Positions 9,002-18,298 of a stretch of DNA of 46,844 bases are shown here, piece by piece (position 1 is the stretch's first letter; every line of letters begins with the position of its first letter). This DNA is from Deinococcus marmoris DSM 12784 (GTDB lineage Bacteria > Deinococcota > Deinococci > Deinococcales > Deinococcaceae). The translations under genes and the position numbers were made by a program. Under the pieces are notes generated by a model, which was given only the letters and a program-made list of their open reading frames with translations, was not told the origin of the DNA and searched no databases. The stretch is from assembly GCF_000701405.1 (NCBI RefSeq), contig NZ_JNIV01000032.1, positions 1 through 46,844 on the forward strand, read 5' to 3'.

Positions 9002-9316
9002 CCGATTTGCGAATCAACCCTGAGTCGCAAAGTGCGGGAAATCGCCTCATGTCTCAGGATTTCGCCCGCCCGTGCGGCTGCGAGAAGCGCCGCGTGGCCT
9101 GGAAAGCCATCTGACCGGCCTTGGGCATCTGGCCGATCTCGCACATGTCCCGGGCGACCGCCTCAGCGAACCGGTGGCCCGCGCTCAGACCCCCCTGCTG
9201 CGGGCTGGGCACCACCCTTGCAAAACAAATCCTCCCTTTGGCCTGAAGACCTGAAAGCGGCCGCGCGCAAGCGCCGACGCCTGACCGGTTCGGGCATCGC
9301 CCAGCCTGCAGACCAT
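9002..9316. other. Intergenic region with a possible minus-strand coding remnant
   Basis: The minus strand from about 9200 to 9054 reads AGHRFAEAVARDMCEIGQM and PKAGQMAFQATRRFSQPHG before a stop. It has the feel of the C-terminus of a helical protein but no start or family is recognisable. The rest shows nothing. Confidence 0.25.
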
Positions 9317-9342
9317 GGGGCCTGTCCGCTGTCACAGGCCCC
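9317..9342. terminator. Perfect hairpin at the end of the response regulator gene
   Basis: GGGGCCTGT / ACAGGCCCC, 9-bp perfect stem with an 8-base loop. It contains the stop codon of the receiver gene (9334-9332). There is no T tract, so it may act as an RNA-stabilising or weak termination structure. Confidence 0.45.
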
Positions 9343-9763
9343 GCTGCCCCTCCAGAACCGCCCGCAGGTCCTGCACTGCGCGTGACCCCTTCACCACGTA
9401 GGCGCGCACGCCCAGCTCTACGGCCTGCGCGGCCACCGCCGCGTCATCACGCCCGCTCAGCACGACCACCGGGACCGCTGCTGCGGCCAGCGCCAGCCCG
9501 CGTCTCATCAGGTCCAGTCCAGAGCCGTCGGGAAGCGACAGGTCCAGCAGCAGGACACCGAATCCGCCGCCCTCCCAGCATGAGGCGGCGGCCGCAAAGG
9601 TCTGCACGTGGACCACCTCCCACGCCAGGCCCTCGACCTCCAGCAACTCTGAGAACAACAGGGCGTCCACCACATGATCCTCGACCAGCAGCACGCGCAT
9701 CACCCAGGGATCTTCCGGGGGCACCAGATGACGGTCAGGCCCCGTGGCCCGGTCGCCGCTCAT
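9332..9763 (-). CDS. Receiver-only response regulator
   Basis: ATG at 9763 overlaps the stop of the histidine kinase (ATGA), so MSGDRATG... is taken as the start; an internal ATG at 9700 (MRVLLVED) would give the bare domain. A single CheY-like receiver: VLLVED with the acidic pair, phospho-acceptor Asp in LLLDLSLPDGSGLD, the switch residue region VVVLSGRDD, and the Lys in YVVKGS. No output domain follows. It probably receives phosphate from the overlapping kinase and acts through protein contacts, like the small receivers that pair with phytochrome-type kinases. Confidence 0.88.
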   Translation of the reverse strand: MSGDRATGPDRHLVPPEDPWVMRVLLVEDHVVDALLFSELLEVEGLAWEVVHVQTFAAAASCWEGGGFGVLLLDLSLPDGSGLDLMRRGLALAAAAVPVVVLSGRDDAAVAAQAVELGVRAYVVKGSRAVQDLRAVLEGQRGL

Positions 9764-12700
9764 GCGCCCCGCACCGCCGGGAGGGTGCAAGAGAAGGTGG
9801 TGCCGGTGCCCGGCGTGCTCTCCAGCCACAGCTGGCCCCCATGCCGCTCCACGATCTTGCGCGCAATCGACAGACCAATGCCGCTTCCCTGGTACTGCTC
9901 GCGGGTGTGCAGCCGCTGGAAGATCGTGAAGATACGCTCGTAGTATTCCGGCTCGACCCCGATGCCGTTGTCCTGCACGCTGAAGCGCACCCAGTTCCCG
10001 TCGCGCGTGGCGTCGACGCGCACTTCAGGCGGCCGGTCGGCGTGGGCGAACTTGAGGGCGTTGCCAATCAGGTTCTGGAACAGCTGACGCAGCTGTGAGG
10101 CGTTGCCCCGCACGTCGGGCAACTTGCCCACGACCACCTGTCCACCGGCCTGCCCCACCTGCGCGTCCAGGTCCTGCTGGACGTGGGCCAGGACCGCGCC
10201 CATGTTCACCCGCTCCGGCACCACCTCGCCGCTGGCCACCCGCGAGAACGCGAGCAGGTCGTGCAGCAACTGACCCATCCGGGCCGTGCCCTCGCCCATC
10301 AGCCGGATGTACAACTGACCCTTGTCGTCGAGCTGCCCGGCATACCGGCTGGCCAGCAGCTGCGAGAAGCTCGTCACCGTCCGCAGGGGTTCTTGCAGGT
10401 CGTGGCTGGCGACGTACGCGAACTGCTCGAGTTCGGCATTGGAGCGGCGAAGTTCCTCGTTGGCCCGTTTGAGGGTCTCCTCGGCCCGCTGGCGTTCGGT
10501 GACGTCCCGGAACACCAGCACCGAGCCTCCGGTCTCCCCTGCCCCGTTCAGGATGGGCGTGCTGGTGTACTCCACCGGGAAAGAGCTGCCGTCAGCGCGC
10601 CAGAACACCTCATCGTTGGCGTGGTGTACCTCTCCTCTGGTAAACGCCGCAGAGATCCCGCAGGCGTCAATCGGCAGCGGCGAACCGTCCGGGTACGAGT
10701 GGTGAATCAGGGCGTGCTGCCGGCGGCCCAGAAATTCTTCAGGCGCGTAGCCCAGCATCTTCAGCGCCGCGGGATTCGCCAGCACGCTGCGGCCCTCACG
10801 GTCCACGGTGGTCAGCCCCTCGCCGATGCTGCTGAGCACCAGTTCGTTGAAGCGCGACACCCGGGTCAGTTCCGCCACACCACGTGCACGCTCCAGGGCC
10901 AGACCCAGACTGCGCACCACCGTGACCATCACGGCCTTATCCGTCCCGGTCCAGGTGCGCGAATCAAACAGCACGAAGCAGATGATGCCCACGGTCTCCC
11001 CGTTGACGAAGACCGGCAGGGTGGCCACGGTGTTCACGTGCTGCACGATGGCCGCGTCGGTGTCGCTGCCCCGCACGTAGGTGTCCTGGTAAAAGGGCTG
11101 CCGGGTTGCCCAGGGCACGACCAGGCTCTGCGGCCCGTCGTACGGAAAGCCCGCGTCGATCACCGCCTGCAAAGCGTCGCCTTCACCGGGCTTGCGGCCC
11201 AGCGCCCCGGTCTGCACAATGTTGCGCCACAACCCGCCATGACGTTCGTAGTACAGCGCGTAACCCGGGGTCAGCAGCGACATCACCACCTCCTGGGCGC
11301 GCCCCACCAGCACCGGTTCGTCCACCTCCACGCTCAGGTCGCGGGTGAGGTCCGCAAAGCCCTCCAGCGCCCGGGTGCGCGCGTCGAGTTCCGCGTTCTG
11401 TTCCTGGAGGCGCCGGGTGATCTCCGTGCGGTCCAGCGTCAGCTCAAGGCCGCGCACCACCGCCCCAATCAGCGCCTTCTCACGCTCCTGCCACGCATGG
11501 GCGTCGCGTGTACCCACGGCGAGGAGACTGCGCGTCTGGCCGTTCACGACCAGCGGCAACAGAGCGACCGCGCCGTACGCCACCGTGCTGGGCAGACCGT
11601 TGACTTCCGCCTCCCACCCGTCGACAAACACCGCTGCGCGCGTGTGTGCCGCCTCCTTGAAATCGGGGGCGCCTCTGGGCACGCCCGCCTGAATTTCTGC
11701 AGCCACCTCGGGCAGCACATCGTCAGACCACACCCGCGCCTTCCACAACTCACCGTCGAGTTCGTAGTACGCGGCGCTCACGTTCGGAAGGCTGGCCCGC
11801 ACCACCTGCACCGCCTGGCGCGCCAGGGCCAGCACGTCGCTCTCGCTGCCCACCGCGGTCTTGTACGCGACGAAGGCGTCGAGCGCCGCGCGCTGCTCCT
11901 CGATCTGCTGGGTGTAGGCCTGGAGTTGCGCGGCATGCTGGACGCGCTCCAGGGCCTGACCGAGGGTGCCCGCCGCGCGGCGCAGCAGGTCGCGGTCGCC
12001 TTCTCGCCAGGGCGCATCTGCTGAGGAGCGCCAGACACACAGGAATCCGGCCACGCTGTCTCCCGGCGTGTGAATGGGCTCCACGGCAAACGCCCGCATG
12101 GGCAGACGGGTGGGGGTGGGCGCGCCCCAGGTCTCACGGTCATCCGCGTGGTACTCGCCCTTATCCGTGCGGGCAACCCTGGCCAGCACGGGCACCTGCA
12201 CCAGCGGGACGCCCCCGGCCTGCAAATCCGCCGCCGCGAAGACTTCTCCCCACATGGCCGCCGCCTCCAGGCTCCCGCGCGCCAGTTGCGCAACCATGGC
12301 GCCGCTCAAGCCCAGCCCCTGTGCCAGGGGCTCAAGGGCCAGGGCCGCCACATCCTCCAGCGAGCGAGCGCCCTGCAACGCGTCACCCAGAGTGGCCAGG
12401 ACTTCAGCGCGCGCGCGGGCCTGCTCGAGCTCCAGGGTGTGCGCGGCCACCTGACCTTGCAGGGCGGCCGCGTGGCGCCCACGGCCCAGGGCCAGGGCGC
12501 ACTGCGTGCTCAGGATGCTCAGGAAGCGCTTCTCTTCCGCGGCGAAGTGATGCGGCTCAAGGAAGTCCAGCACGATGACGCCCAGGGCCTGCCCCGCCAG
12601 CACCATCGGCAGCACGGCGCTCGCCACCGGAGCGGCGGCACCGAGCCGCCCATCGAGCCCGGGATAGGCCGCCGTCAGGCTGCCCTCGTCCTCGAAGAAC

Positions 12701-12999
12701 AGCGCGGCCTGCTGTTTCAGGGCGTCCCCAGCCGGCACGCGGTTGTCCAGCGGGCCACCTTGCCAGATGGTCTGCGCGCCGCCTGCGTGCCCATGCGTGG
12801 CCGCGATCTCAAGGCGGTCGCCCGCAGCGCCTACCAGCAGGACTGCGCCGGCAACCGCGTCCACCGCCTCCAGGGCAGGCCGGAGGACGACGTCGAAGAC
12901 CTGCGCGGAGGTGGCCGCTGCAGCGAGGGCTTCAGTGACGTCCTGGAGGCGCTCGGCCAGGGAGGAAGGCGCGGCGGGCGCCCCGATGTGATCGGGCAT
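9760..12999 (-). CDS. Multi-GAF/PAS sensor histidine kinase
   Basis: About 1079 residues from ATG at 12999 (MPDHIGAPAAPSS); an upstream in-frame start at 13053 is possible, and neither has a strong ribosome site. Four or five GAF-like regions fill residues ~20-700 (for example AGAVLLVGAAGDRLEI, VVPWATRQPFYQDTY). A PAS domain follows near 720-840 (GLTTVDREGRSVLANPAALK, then GSVLVFRDVTERQRAE), then a HisKA domain with phospho-acceptor His about 866 (FAYVASHDLQEPLRT) and a HATPase with N box LIGNALKF, G1 DNGIGV and G2 GSGIGLSIARKIVE. No membrane segments, so it is cytosolic. It overlaps a receiver gene and together they form a two-component pair; the signal is unknown. Confidence 0.93.
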   Translation of the reverse strand: MPDHIGAPAAPSSLAERLQDVTEALAAAATSAQVFDVVLRPALEAVDAVAGAVLLVGAAGDRLEIAATHGHAGGAQTIWQGGPLDNRVPAGDALKQQAALFFEDEGSLTAAYPGLDGRLGAAAPVASAVLPMVLAGQALGVIVLDFLEPHHFAAEEKRFLSILSTQCALALGRGRHAAALQGQVAAHTLELEQARARAEVLATLGDALQGARSLEDVAALALEPLAQGLGLSGAMVAQLARGSLEAAAMWGEVFAAADLQAGGVPLVQVPVLARVARTDKGEYHADDRETWGAPTPTRLPMRAFAVEPIHTPGDSVAGFLCVWRSSADAPWREGDRDLLRRAAGTLGQALERVQHAAQLQAYTQQIEEQRAALDAFVAYKTAVGSESDVLALARQAVQVVRASLPNVSAAYYELDGELWKARVWSDDVLPEVAAEIQAGVPRGAPDFKEAAHTRAAVFVDGWEAEVNGLPSTVAYGAVALLPLVVNGQTRSLLAVGTRDAHAWQEREKALIGAVVRGLELTLDRTEITRRLQEQNAELDARTRALEGFADLTRDLSVEVDEPVLVGRAQEVVMSLLTPGYALYYERHGGLWRNIVQTGALGRKPGEGDALQAVIDAGFPYDGPQSLVVPWATRQPFYQDTYVRGSDTDAAIVQHVNTVATLPVFVNGETVGIICFVLFDSRTWTGTDKAVMVTVVRSLGLALERARGVAELTRVSRFNELVLSSIGEGLTTVDREGRSVLANPAALKMLGYAPEEFLGRRQHALIHHSYPDGSPLPIDACGISAAFTRGEVHHANDEVFWRADGSSFPVEYTSTPILNGAGETGGSVLVFRDVTERQRAEETLKRANEELRRSNAELEQFAYVASHDLQEPLRTVTSFSQLLASRYAGQLDDKGQLYIRLMGEGTARMGQLLHDLLAFSRVASGEVVPERVNMGAVLAHVQQDLDAQVGQAGGQVVVGKLPDVRGNASQLRQLFQNLIGNALKFAHADRPPEVRVDATRDGNWVRFSVQDNGIGVEPEYYERIFTIFQRLHTREQYQGSGIGLSIARKIVERHGGQLWLESTPGTGTTFSCTLPAVRGA

Positions 13000-13149
13000 C
13001 CGCGCAGCATAGCGCCCGCCAGGAATGACCGTCCAGCACGACGTAGAATGCAAAATAGCTCACATCCTGACCTGAATTCACTGGACCCGTTCGTCAAGGC
13101 AGGGGCCTGCTTAAGCCTGAGATGTGGCTTGCAAGCCGCCTGGCGGCTG

Positions 13150-13257
13150 AGGCCCCAACGTCAGACCGCCGTGGACCTGCCGACGCCAGCGTGTTGGGGC
13201 CTGCAAGCGCAGAGAGAAGGCCGAAGTGTGGGACACAACTGCCCCATGCTTCGGCCT
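13150..13257. repeat. Two inverted repeats in an otherwise empty gap
   Basis: AGGCCCCAAC (13150-13159) pairs with GTTGGGGCCT (13193-13202), and AGGCCGAAG (13218-13226) pairs with CTTCGGCCT (13249-13257). Loops are 33 and 22 bases, long for terminators. They lie between the kinase start and a DUF1963 remnant; they could be ends of a lost insertion or binding sites. Confidence 0.4.
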
Positions 13258-13280
13258 GAGTGGTGCCGTTGCCATCAGTG

Positions 13281-13490
13281 TCACTCCAACTCCAGCCTGT
13301 CAGCACAGCCCGTGTCCAGCGCGGGCTCCAGCCCTTGAATGAGGAAGTGCGCGGTGCCCACCTCTCCCCACATCAGCTCCAGGTCGTCGTCGCTGGACAG
13401 ATGCAGCAACTGGACGTGCGTACCCTCGACCTCACGGGGGTCCACCTGCGTGAAGTTCGGAGAGCCACCCAGCCTGTGCCCGCACTCTGA
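13281..13490 (-). pseudogene. 3' remnant of a DUF1963 (YwqG-like) gene
   Basis: On the minus strand an open frame ending in TGA at 13283-13281 encodes GHRLGGSPNFTQVDPREVEG, then LLHLSSDDDLELMWGEVGTA and HFLIQGLEPA. The GHxLGG.P.FTQ.DPR and SDDDL..MWG...FLI signatures belong to DUF1963 proteins, of which this is the C-terminal quarter. The 5' part of the gene is missing; no start codon or upstream half is visible. Confidence 0.7.
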
Positions 13491-13653
13491 ACTTTGAACG
13501 TGTGGTGGAGTCAGATGACAGCTTCAGATTGCCCTGATTTTACAGGGTTCACCAGAGTGGCGGCTCAGCGGCTTTTCGTTTCCACACCTCAGCTTCCTGC
13601 GGCCTGGCACAACCACCCATGCGGTGATCACCCGCAGTACAGTGAATTCCCTG

Positions 13654-14436
13654 ATGCCCAGCCCTGTTCAACTGCTCGCTCGCCTCGATGCGCTGGCCGC
13701 TGCACTGCGGGAGCGTGGGGACGCTCTTGCGCTGCTGGCGCTCGGTTCTGTTGGCCTGGACACCCACCGCCTTGACCAGCACTCCGATCTGGACTTTTTC
13801 GTCATTGTCGCGCCGGGAGCCAAGCTCAGGTATCTCGGCGCCCTGGACTGGCTCGAACAGGTGCATCCCGTGGCCTTCAGCTTCCGCAACACGCCGGATG
13901 GGTGCAAACTCCTGTTCGAGGACGGAATCTTCGCCGAGTACGCCGTCTTCGAACTCGGTGAGCTGCCGCACATTTCCTACACCACTGGACGGGTGGTCTG
14001 GAAAAGAGAGGATGTTCCCGACCTGGCGGCGGCCTCCAGTGTTCAGGCCACGCGCCCAGCGCCCTCACGGGACTGGCACACCAACGAGGCGCTGACCCAT
14101 CTCCTGGTGGGCCTGCACCGGGAAGCGCGGGGAGAACGGCTGACGGCCACCCGCTTCATTCAAGGCTACGCCGTTGACCAGATATTGGCGCTGGCCGCGC
14201 TGCGAGGTGCCGAACAGGACGGTGCCGAACAGAGCGGTGCCGATCTCTTCATGCCAGAGCGGCGCTTTGAGTTGCGCTTTCCTGGCGTGGCCCCCCTTTT
14301 GCCAGGGATGATGCAGGGCTACGGGAGCAATCAGGCTTCGGCACGGTGCATCCTGGCGTGGTTGGAGGCCCATTCGAACGTGCATCCACATTTGGCCGCC
14401 GCCATCCGTCAATTGTGTCATCAGCAGGACGCCTGA
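13654..14436 (+). CDS. Nucleotidyltransferase-fold protein
   Basis: 260 residues from ATG at 13654. The nucleotidyltransferase signature is clear: GS at residues 31-32 (LLALGSVGLDT) and SDLDFFVIV with Asp 45 and Asp 47, the metal-binding pair. The rest is helical (TNEALTHLLVGLHREARGER, DQILALAALRG), like the C-terminal domain of aminoglycoside adenylyltransferase-like proteins. The substrate is not predictable; antibiotic modification, tRNA or protein nucleotidylation are all possible. A small in-frame duplication (GAEQDGAEQSGAD) sits near residue 190. The ribosome site is weak; GTG at 13642 is an alternative start. Flanked by decayed genes. Confidence 0.8.
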   Translation: MPSPVQLLARLDALAAALRERGDALALLALGSVGLDTHRLDQHSDLDFFVIVAPGAKLRYLGALDWLEQVHPVAFSFRNTPDGCKLLFEDGIFAEYAVFELGELPHISYTTGRVVWKREDVPDLAAASSVQATRPAPSRDWHTNEALTHLLVGLHREARGERLTATRFIQGYAVDQILALAALRGAEQDGAEQSGADLFMPERRFELRFPGVAPLLPGMMQGYGSNQASARCILAWLEAHSNVHPHLAAAIRQLCHQQDA

Positions 14437-15099
14437 AGCGTTGCTGCAGTGTGATGGGTTCAGCGGGAAGAGAACAGTGGGGCGGCGTGTTGCCGAAGAA
14501 CAGCGGCAGTGTGGAGTTCCGGCTGACCGGAGCAGCGCTGATCGCGGCAGAGAGCCTATCGCCCCGGTCTCCAGTCACCCGGGCGGAGCTTTACCCCGCT
14601 GCGGGAACGTCTGCAGCCCATGAATCAGGGGCCGTCCCCTGCGAACACCACCTTCCAGAACAGGCGAACCTCGCCCCGCGCAGGTCCCGGGTTGTCGCAG
14701 TTCCGCGAAATGGCTGGCGATGGAGCGGCTGATCTCTTCTCCAACCTCAACAGGCATCGCCTTGATCAGACGCCGAAGTTCGGAAGGGGAATTCTCCCGG
14801 AACCGGACTCACACCATGCTGGGCAAGCCCACTGGGCAGGGCGGGGCCTGGCACCCCACGGCCACGGGAGGCCGTTTTCCGCAAAAGGCCGTCCCTGAGG
14901 CAGCGCAAGGCATGTCCAAACTAGAAGAAGAGGCTGCTGCCGAAGGCACAAAGGTGTACCTGGAGAAGTCTGGACAGTCTGCGGACCGCGTCTGTCACGC
15001 CTCTGGTCAGCCCTCGCGCCCCACACCGGCGCGTGCATGAGAGCGCTTGGCAACCAGGGCGTTCTGATGGGGATGTGGGCCGGAGCCCAGGGGGCCAGA
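14437..15099. other. Decayed intergenic region
   Basis: No intact gene is supported. The left half contains the rearranged remnants listed at 14605-14800. Around 14863-14887 there is a short stem (GGCCGTTTTCCGCAAAAGGCC). The last 150 bases lead into the HTH gene. Confidence 0.5.
14605..14800. pseudogene. Rearranged remnants homologous to the 7140-7660 locus
   Basis: On the plus strand 14594-14680 encodes RERLQPMNQGPSPANTTFQN and RRTSPR, matching the MNQG...QNRRT block of the Cys-rich ORF at 7558-7630. On the minus strand 14800-14700 encodes ELRRLIKAMPVEVGEEISRS, matching the N-terminus of the 7140-7511 gene. At 7.5 kb the two are divergent from one point; here their order is swapped and they point at each other, so a duplication followed by rearrangement is needed. 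Neither copy is complete. Confidence 0.55.
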
Positions 15100-16281
15100 A
15101 TGTCCGTCATGCCGCTCTCTCCTCCCTCTCGTTCTGCCCGGAAAGCGTCCACGTCACCGAACGTCCGCACCATCGCCCGGGCCGCCGTGGCCCGTGGTGT
15201 GGACCGCAACCGGCCGTTCCAGCAGCAGTCCCCGCTGCTGAACCAGGTGGCGGTGTCACTCCTGAACGCCATCGGCCACGCCCGTCAGCGCGCCCAGGCG
15301 GCGGAGCGGCAGGCCCTCGGGTGGACCCCCAACCTGGCGTACGACGAGCTGAGTGGCGGGTGGCACGAGGTCGGTGGCCCGCCTGAGGATCCTGCGGGGC
15401 CCGCGACTCTGCGCGGGCTGGCCGATCTGGTCACCCAGGCGCGCTCGTGGGCCGCTCAGCAGGGTGAGCTGCCGGCGACGTCCCGTGAGCTGCTGACTGC
15501 CGTGGCCCTGGTGGGGGCGCTGATCACTGGCCGCGCGCCCGGTCAGGCCCCCAGCGCGTTCATGATCACCCGCGGCGTGCTCGCCCAGATGGGCGGCTGC
15601 AGCGAGAAAACGGTCGACCGCTGCGTGCGTGACGCGCGCGTGAACGCGGCCGGGCTGCTGCTGCGGGGACACGCGCAGATCACGCGCTGCGGCGCCGCGA
15701 GCGGCCAGGCGCGCTACGACGGGAGCCTGGTGCAGTTGACCCCCGGCGGCACGGCAGAGCACAGTCGGGGCCACACGGCACTGGCCTGGCGGCTGGCCGC
15801 GCAGTGGCGCCCAGCGTTCGGCCTGGACATTGATGAGCACCAGGGGGCTGCCGGCGCGCTGCGCGAGGCGGTGAGCGACCTGCGCCTGCGCGCCTGTCTG
15901 CGCGACACCGCCGCGGCGTGGCTGGGCCTGCAGGCGGCCATGGCGGCGCTCCTCGCGCTCGACCCGGAAGCCTATTTCGAGTGGATGCAGGAGACCGGGA
16001 ACTGGCTTGACCTTGCGGAAATGCACGAGGCGGAGCGCAGCGGCAAAGTCGGCGCGCGCCGCCCTGCCGGTCAGCCCCAACAGGTGCCGGTGGCCGTGGA
16101 CGCCCTGGATCTGCCGCAGCCCCGACCTGGAGCCCCAGTCGAGGACGATTGGGGCGGCATCGAGTACTTTGAGGAGGGCCTGCCGGACCTGCATGGCTGG
16201 CGCCGGCGCACCAGGGCGCACTTCGAGGAGAAGCTGACAGCTGAAGAGGCCGGAGACCTGGCGGTCCCCTGGGCCCACTGA
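15100..16281 (+). CDS. HTH protein, possibly plasmid replication-associated
   Basis: 393 residues from ATG at 15100 (MSVMPLSPPSRSARKAS) behind AGGGGG; the frame is open further upstream. The central region holds a helix-turn-helix (MITRGVLAQMGGCSEKTVDR, about 168-187) followed by a wing-like GHAQITRCGAASGQARYDGS and LVQLTPGG. This HTH-then-beta layout with a 'DG-x-L-V-x-L-x-PG' strand resembles uncharacterised replication-type proteins on plasmids of Deinococcus and Thermus. The C-terminal ~60 residues are acidic and Pro-rich. It stands alone, between remnants. The replication role is an inference from pattern only; a plasmid-encoded regulator is equally possible. Confidence 0.6.
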   Translation: MSVMPLSPPSRSARKASTSPNVRTIARAAVARGVDRNRPFQQQSPLLNQVAVSLLNAIGHARQRAQAAERQALGWTPNLAYDELSGGWHEVGGPPEDPAGPATLRGLADLVTQARSWAAQQGELPATSRELLTAVALVGALITGRAPGQAPSAFMITRGVLAQMGGCSEKTVDRCVRDARVNAAGLLLRGHAQITRCGAASGQARYDGSLVQLTPGGTAEHSRGHTALAWRLAAQWRPAFGLDIDEHQGAAGALREAVSDLRLRACLRDTAAAWLGLQAAMAALLALDPEAYFEWMQETGNWLDLAEMHEAERSGKVGARRPAGQPQQVPVAVDALDLPQPRPGAPVEDDWGGIEYFEEGLPDLHGWRRRTRAHFEEKLTAEEAGDLAVPWAH

Positions 16282-16588
16282 CGCTGACCCTGCCCACACC
16301 TCCCCCCCCGTGCCCAAAGGCCGGCGGGAGAGAACCTGAGCGATCAGAAGCGCCCCATCGTCTGGCCCCCGTCGCGCGGCGCAGATCAGCACAGTCCACT
16401 CAGGGTGCTGTCCGCAGCGCGCTCAAAGGCGGCGAAGTTCGCCACCTTTACACAGAGCGGGTAGACGGAATACGCAACAATCGGGAGAGCACCGCAAGGC
16501 GGCTCCCCACCACAAAATCTGCACCTTCTCCTGCTCGCTTCGCCCGGATTTCAGGTTCACGCGTCAACCTTTCAATCGGAGTCCGTCA
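16282..16588. other. Intergenic region with inverted copy of an insertion-end-like motif
   Basis: No gene. A weak stem GGGAG...CCGC-AA-GGCGG-CTCCC lies at 16482-16507. The minus strand at 16586-16574 carries ACGGACTCCGATT, which also occurs on the plus strand at 46490-46502, just upstream of the IS630-type transposase. This looks like a solo end of a lost insertion next to the lipoprotein pseudogene. Confidence 0.45.
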
Positions 16589-17972
16589 TTACTGGGGCCC
16601 AGCACCGGGCGTGAGCCGGAAGCCAAAGCTGCGGTACTCCCCGTCCAGCGACACCAGCAACTGGCCCTCCTGCATCGCCCGCCCCGGTCCAGTGCGGTTG
16701 GGGTCCTGATCGAAGCCGAAGAACCGGCCCACCTGCTGCCCCCCCTGGAGCAGATTCGCCTCCCACGCCGTGCTGGGGCAGGTTCCGGCGAACGGAGGGA
16801 TGCCGCAGATCGCCTGGGTGAACACGATGCTCCCCGCCCCCCCTGAGTTGCGGCCGGTGCCCTGCACCGCGTAGGTCAGGCCCAGGGTGTTTGCTGTGCC
16901 CCGGATGGCGTATTTCGTCTCGCCGTCGTAGCTCGCCGTCACCTGGGCCGTCACCGGGAAGCGCGGCGGCGCATATGCCTGCTCCCAGCGCCCGCCCAGC
17001 CGCACCCCCTCGGCAGGACTTGCGATCAATTGCAGGTAAGCCTCGGGCGTGCCCAGGGCGAAAGTACCGCGAAAGGGCAGCCCGCTGGTCTTGGTGGTCC
17101 GCGCGATGACCGCGGCTCCCTGCCGGGGACCCAGCGCCCGATGGCCACCTCGCCTGGCGTGCTGGTGGCCCACTGGTAGCCCACCTGTGTGCCCTGCAGG
17201 GTGAGCACCCAGTTGGGCGCGCTGAGCGAGTCGCACGACTGCCCAGCCAGCGCGCGGCCCGCAGGCTGCCGTCCAGGTTGCGCCATTCCAGGGTGTGGTC
17301 TTCACGCCCCAGTACGAACCCGTCAGCGGAGGCGGCCAGGGCGACCACCCCCAGGCTTGAAGTGGATGGCGTCGGGCATGGGCCCAGGTGGCCGGAGGAC
17401 GTGTCGATCCGTGCCCCGGTCGAGAGGTTGATCACGGCGTTCCCGTTCTCGATGGCGGCCCATTCCAGGTCGCGACTCACGTTCTCCACTCCCGGCTCAA
17501 AGGGCGACGTCAGCGCGATCGTCGGAATCGTGCTGACGTCGCGGGTGCGGACCCGGCTTACACCGCGTACCAACTCCAGCGAGAGCAGCCGCCCGCCATC
17601 TGCGCTGACGCGCTCGGCGCAGGGCAGGCGGGTCAGGACGTCGAAGGTGCCGGGGTCCAGCGTGGCGCTCCCTTTCCACCCAGCCAGGATCAGCGCCCCG
17701 TCTGCCCGCACTGCGAGATCCCGGGGCTCGCCTACGGGCACGTTCACGCGGCGCAGCTCGCGTCCGGTGGCCGGGTCCAGGTCCAGCAGGGTGGTGTGCT
17801 CGGAGGTGCGGGCGGCGGCGTAGAGGTGCTGGCCGTCCAGGCTGGGGGCGGCGGCGATGATCTCGAGGGCTTCGGTGAGGGTGCCGATGTAGGTGCCGTG
17901 AAAGACGGTGGGGCCGCTGGGAACGGGGACCTGGGTGACGTCGGGAATTGATCGGCAGCCGGCAAGCAGCAC
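16589..17972 (-). pseudogene. Frameshifted beta-propeller-like lipoprotein
   Basis: The first frame starts GTG at 17972 with only VLLAGC before the lipobox Cys, so most of the signal peptide is missing. It continues through propeller-like strands (LLDLDPATGRELRRVNVPVG, LAVRADGALILAGWKG) to HTLEWRNLDGSLRA near 17270. The protein then moves frame (ALAGQSCDSLSAPNWVLTLQ, VGYQWATSTPGEVAIGRW) and again near 17135 to the third frame (RTTKTSGLPFRGTFALGTPE, TASYDGETKYAIRGTANTLG), ending TPGAGPQ at 16589. Two frameshifts plus the lost N-terminus make it a pseudogene. The intact ancestor was a secreted lipoprotein of about 460 residues with no assigned function. Confidence 0.75.
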
Positions 17973-18191
17973 CTCCTCTACGACGCCAGCACTGCGGCGG
18001 ACTGGTTCAAGCGGCCGAACGCCCGCCCCCCGTTCAGCAGCCAGACACCGCTGGACTACATGCGCCGGAGCGGCATTCCGGCAATGGACGAGGCGCGCCG
18101 GCTGCTGTGCGGCGACCGCAGCGGACTGTTCTCAGTCACTCCGGAGGCGCGCAAGGCCGCCACGAACGTCGAGACGGTGATCGAGCTCTGA
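17955..18191 (+). pseudogene. 3' remnant of an MbcA/ParS-type antitoxin gene
   Basis: The plus frame ending TGA at 18189-18191 reads LLYDASTAADWFKRPNARPP, then TPLDYMRRSGIPAMDEARRL. The W...PN....TPLDYM...G...V..LL layout is that of the toxin-binding domain of the Xre/MbcA/ParS antitoxins (RES/MbcT systems). The 5' HTH half is absent: the frame meets a stop near 17945, exactly where the lipoprotein gene has lost its signal sequence, so one rearrangement probably damaged both. No RES-domain toxin follows. Confidence 0.5.
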
Positions 18192-18254
18192 AGGTTCCCG
18201 CACCGCAGGCCCTCAGCCGTGGGAAAGGGTTCCCCGTGGCCTCTCACGTCGTGC

Positions 18255-18292
18255 TCTCACAAAAGCCCAGGCCCCCGCCTGCGGCGGGCGCC
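18255..18292 (-). terminator. Possible terminator of the 18299-18616 gene
   Basis: Read on the minus strand: GGCGCCCGCCGCAGGCGGGGGCC, then TGGGCTTTTG. The core stem CCCGCC-GCA-GGCGGG is 6 bp with extra GC pairs and a short T run, a few bases after the stop. Confidence 0.45.
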
Positions 18293-18298
18293 GCTTTC

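Noticed and set aside
10183..12024. 613-codon plus-strand ORF over the histidine kinase
   Set aside because: Shadow of the kinase on the opposite strand, no ribosome site or domain.
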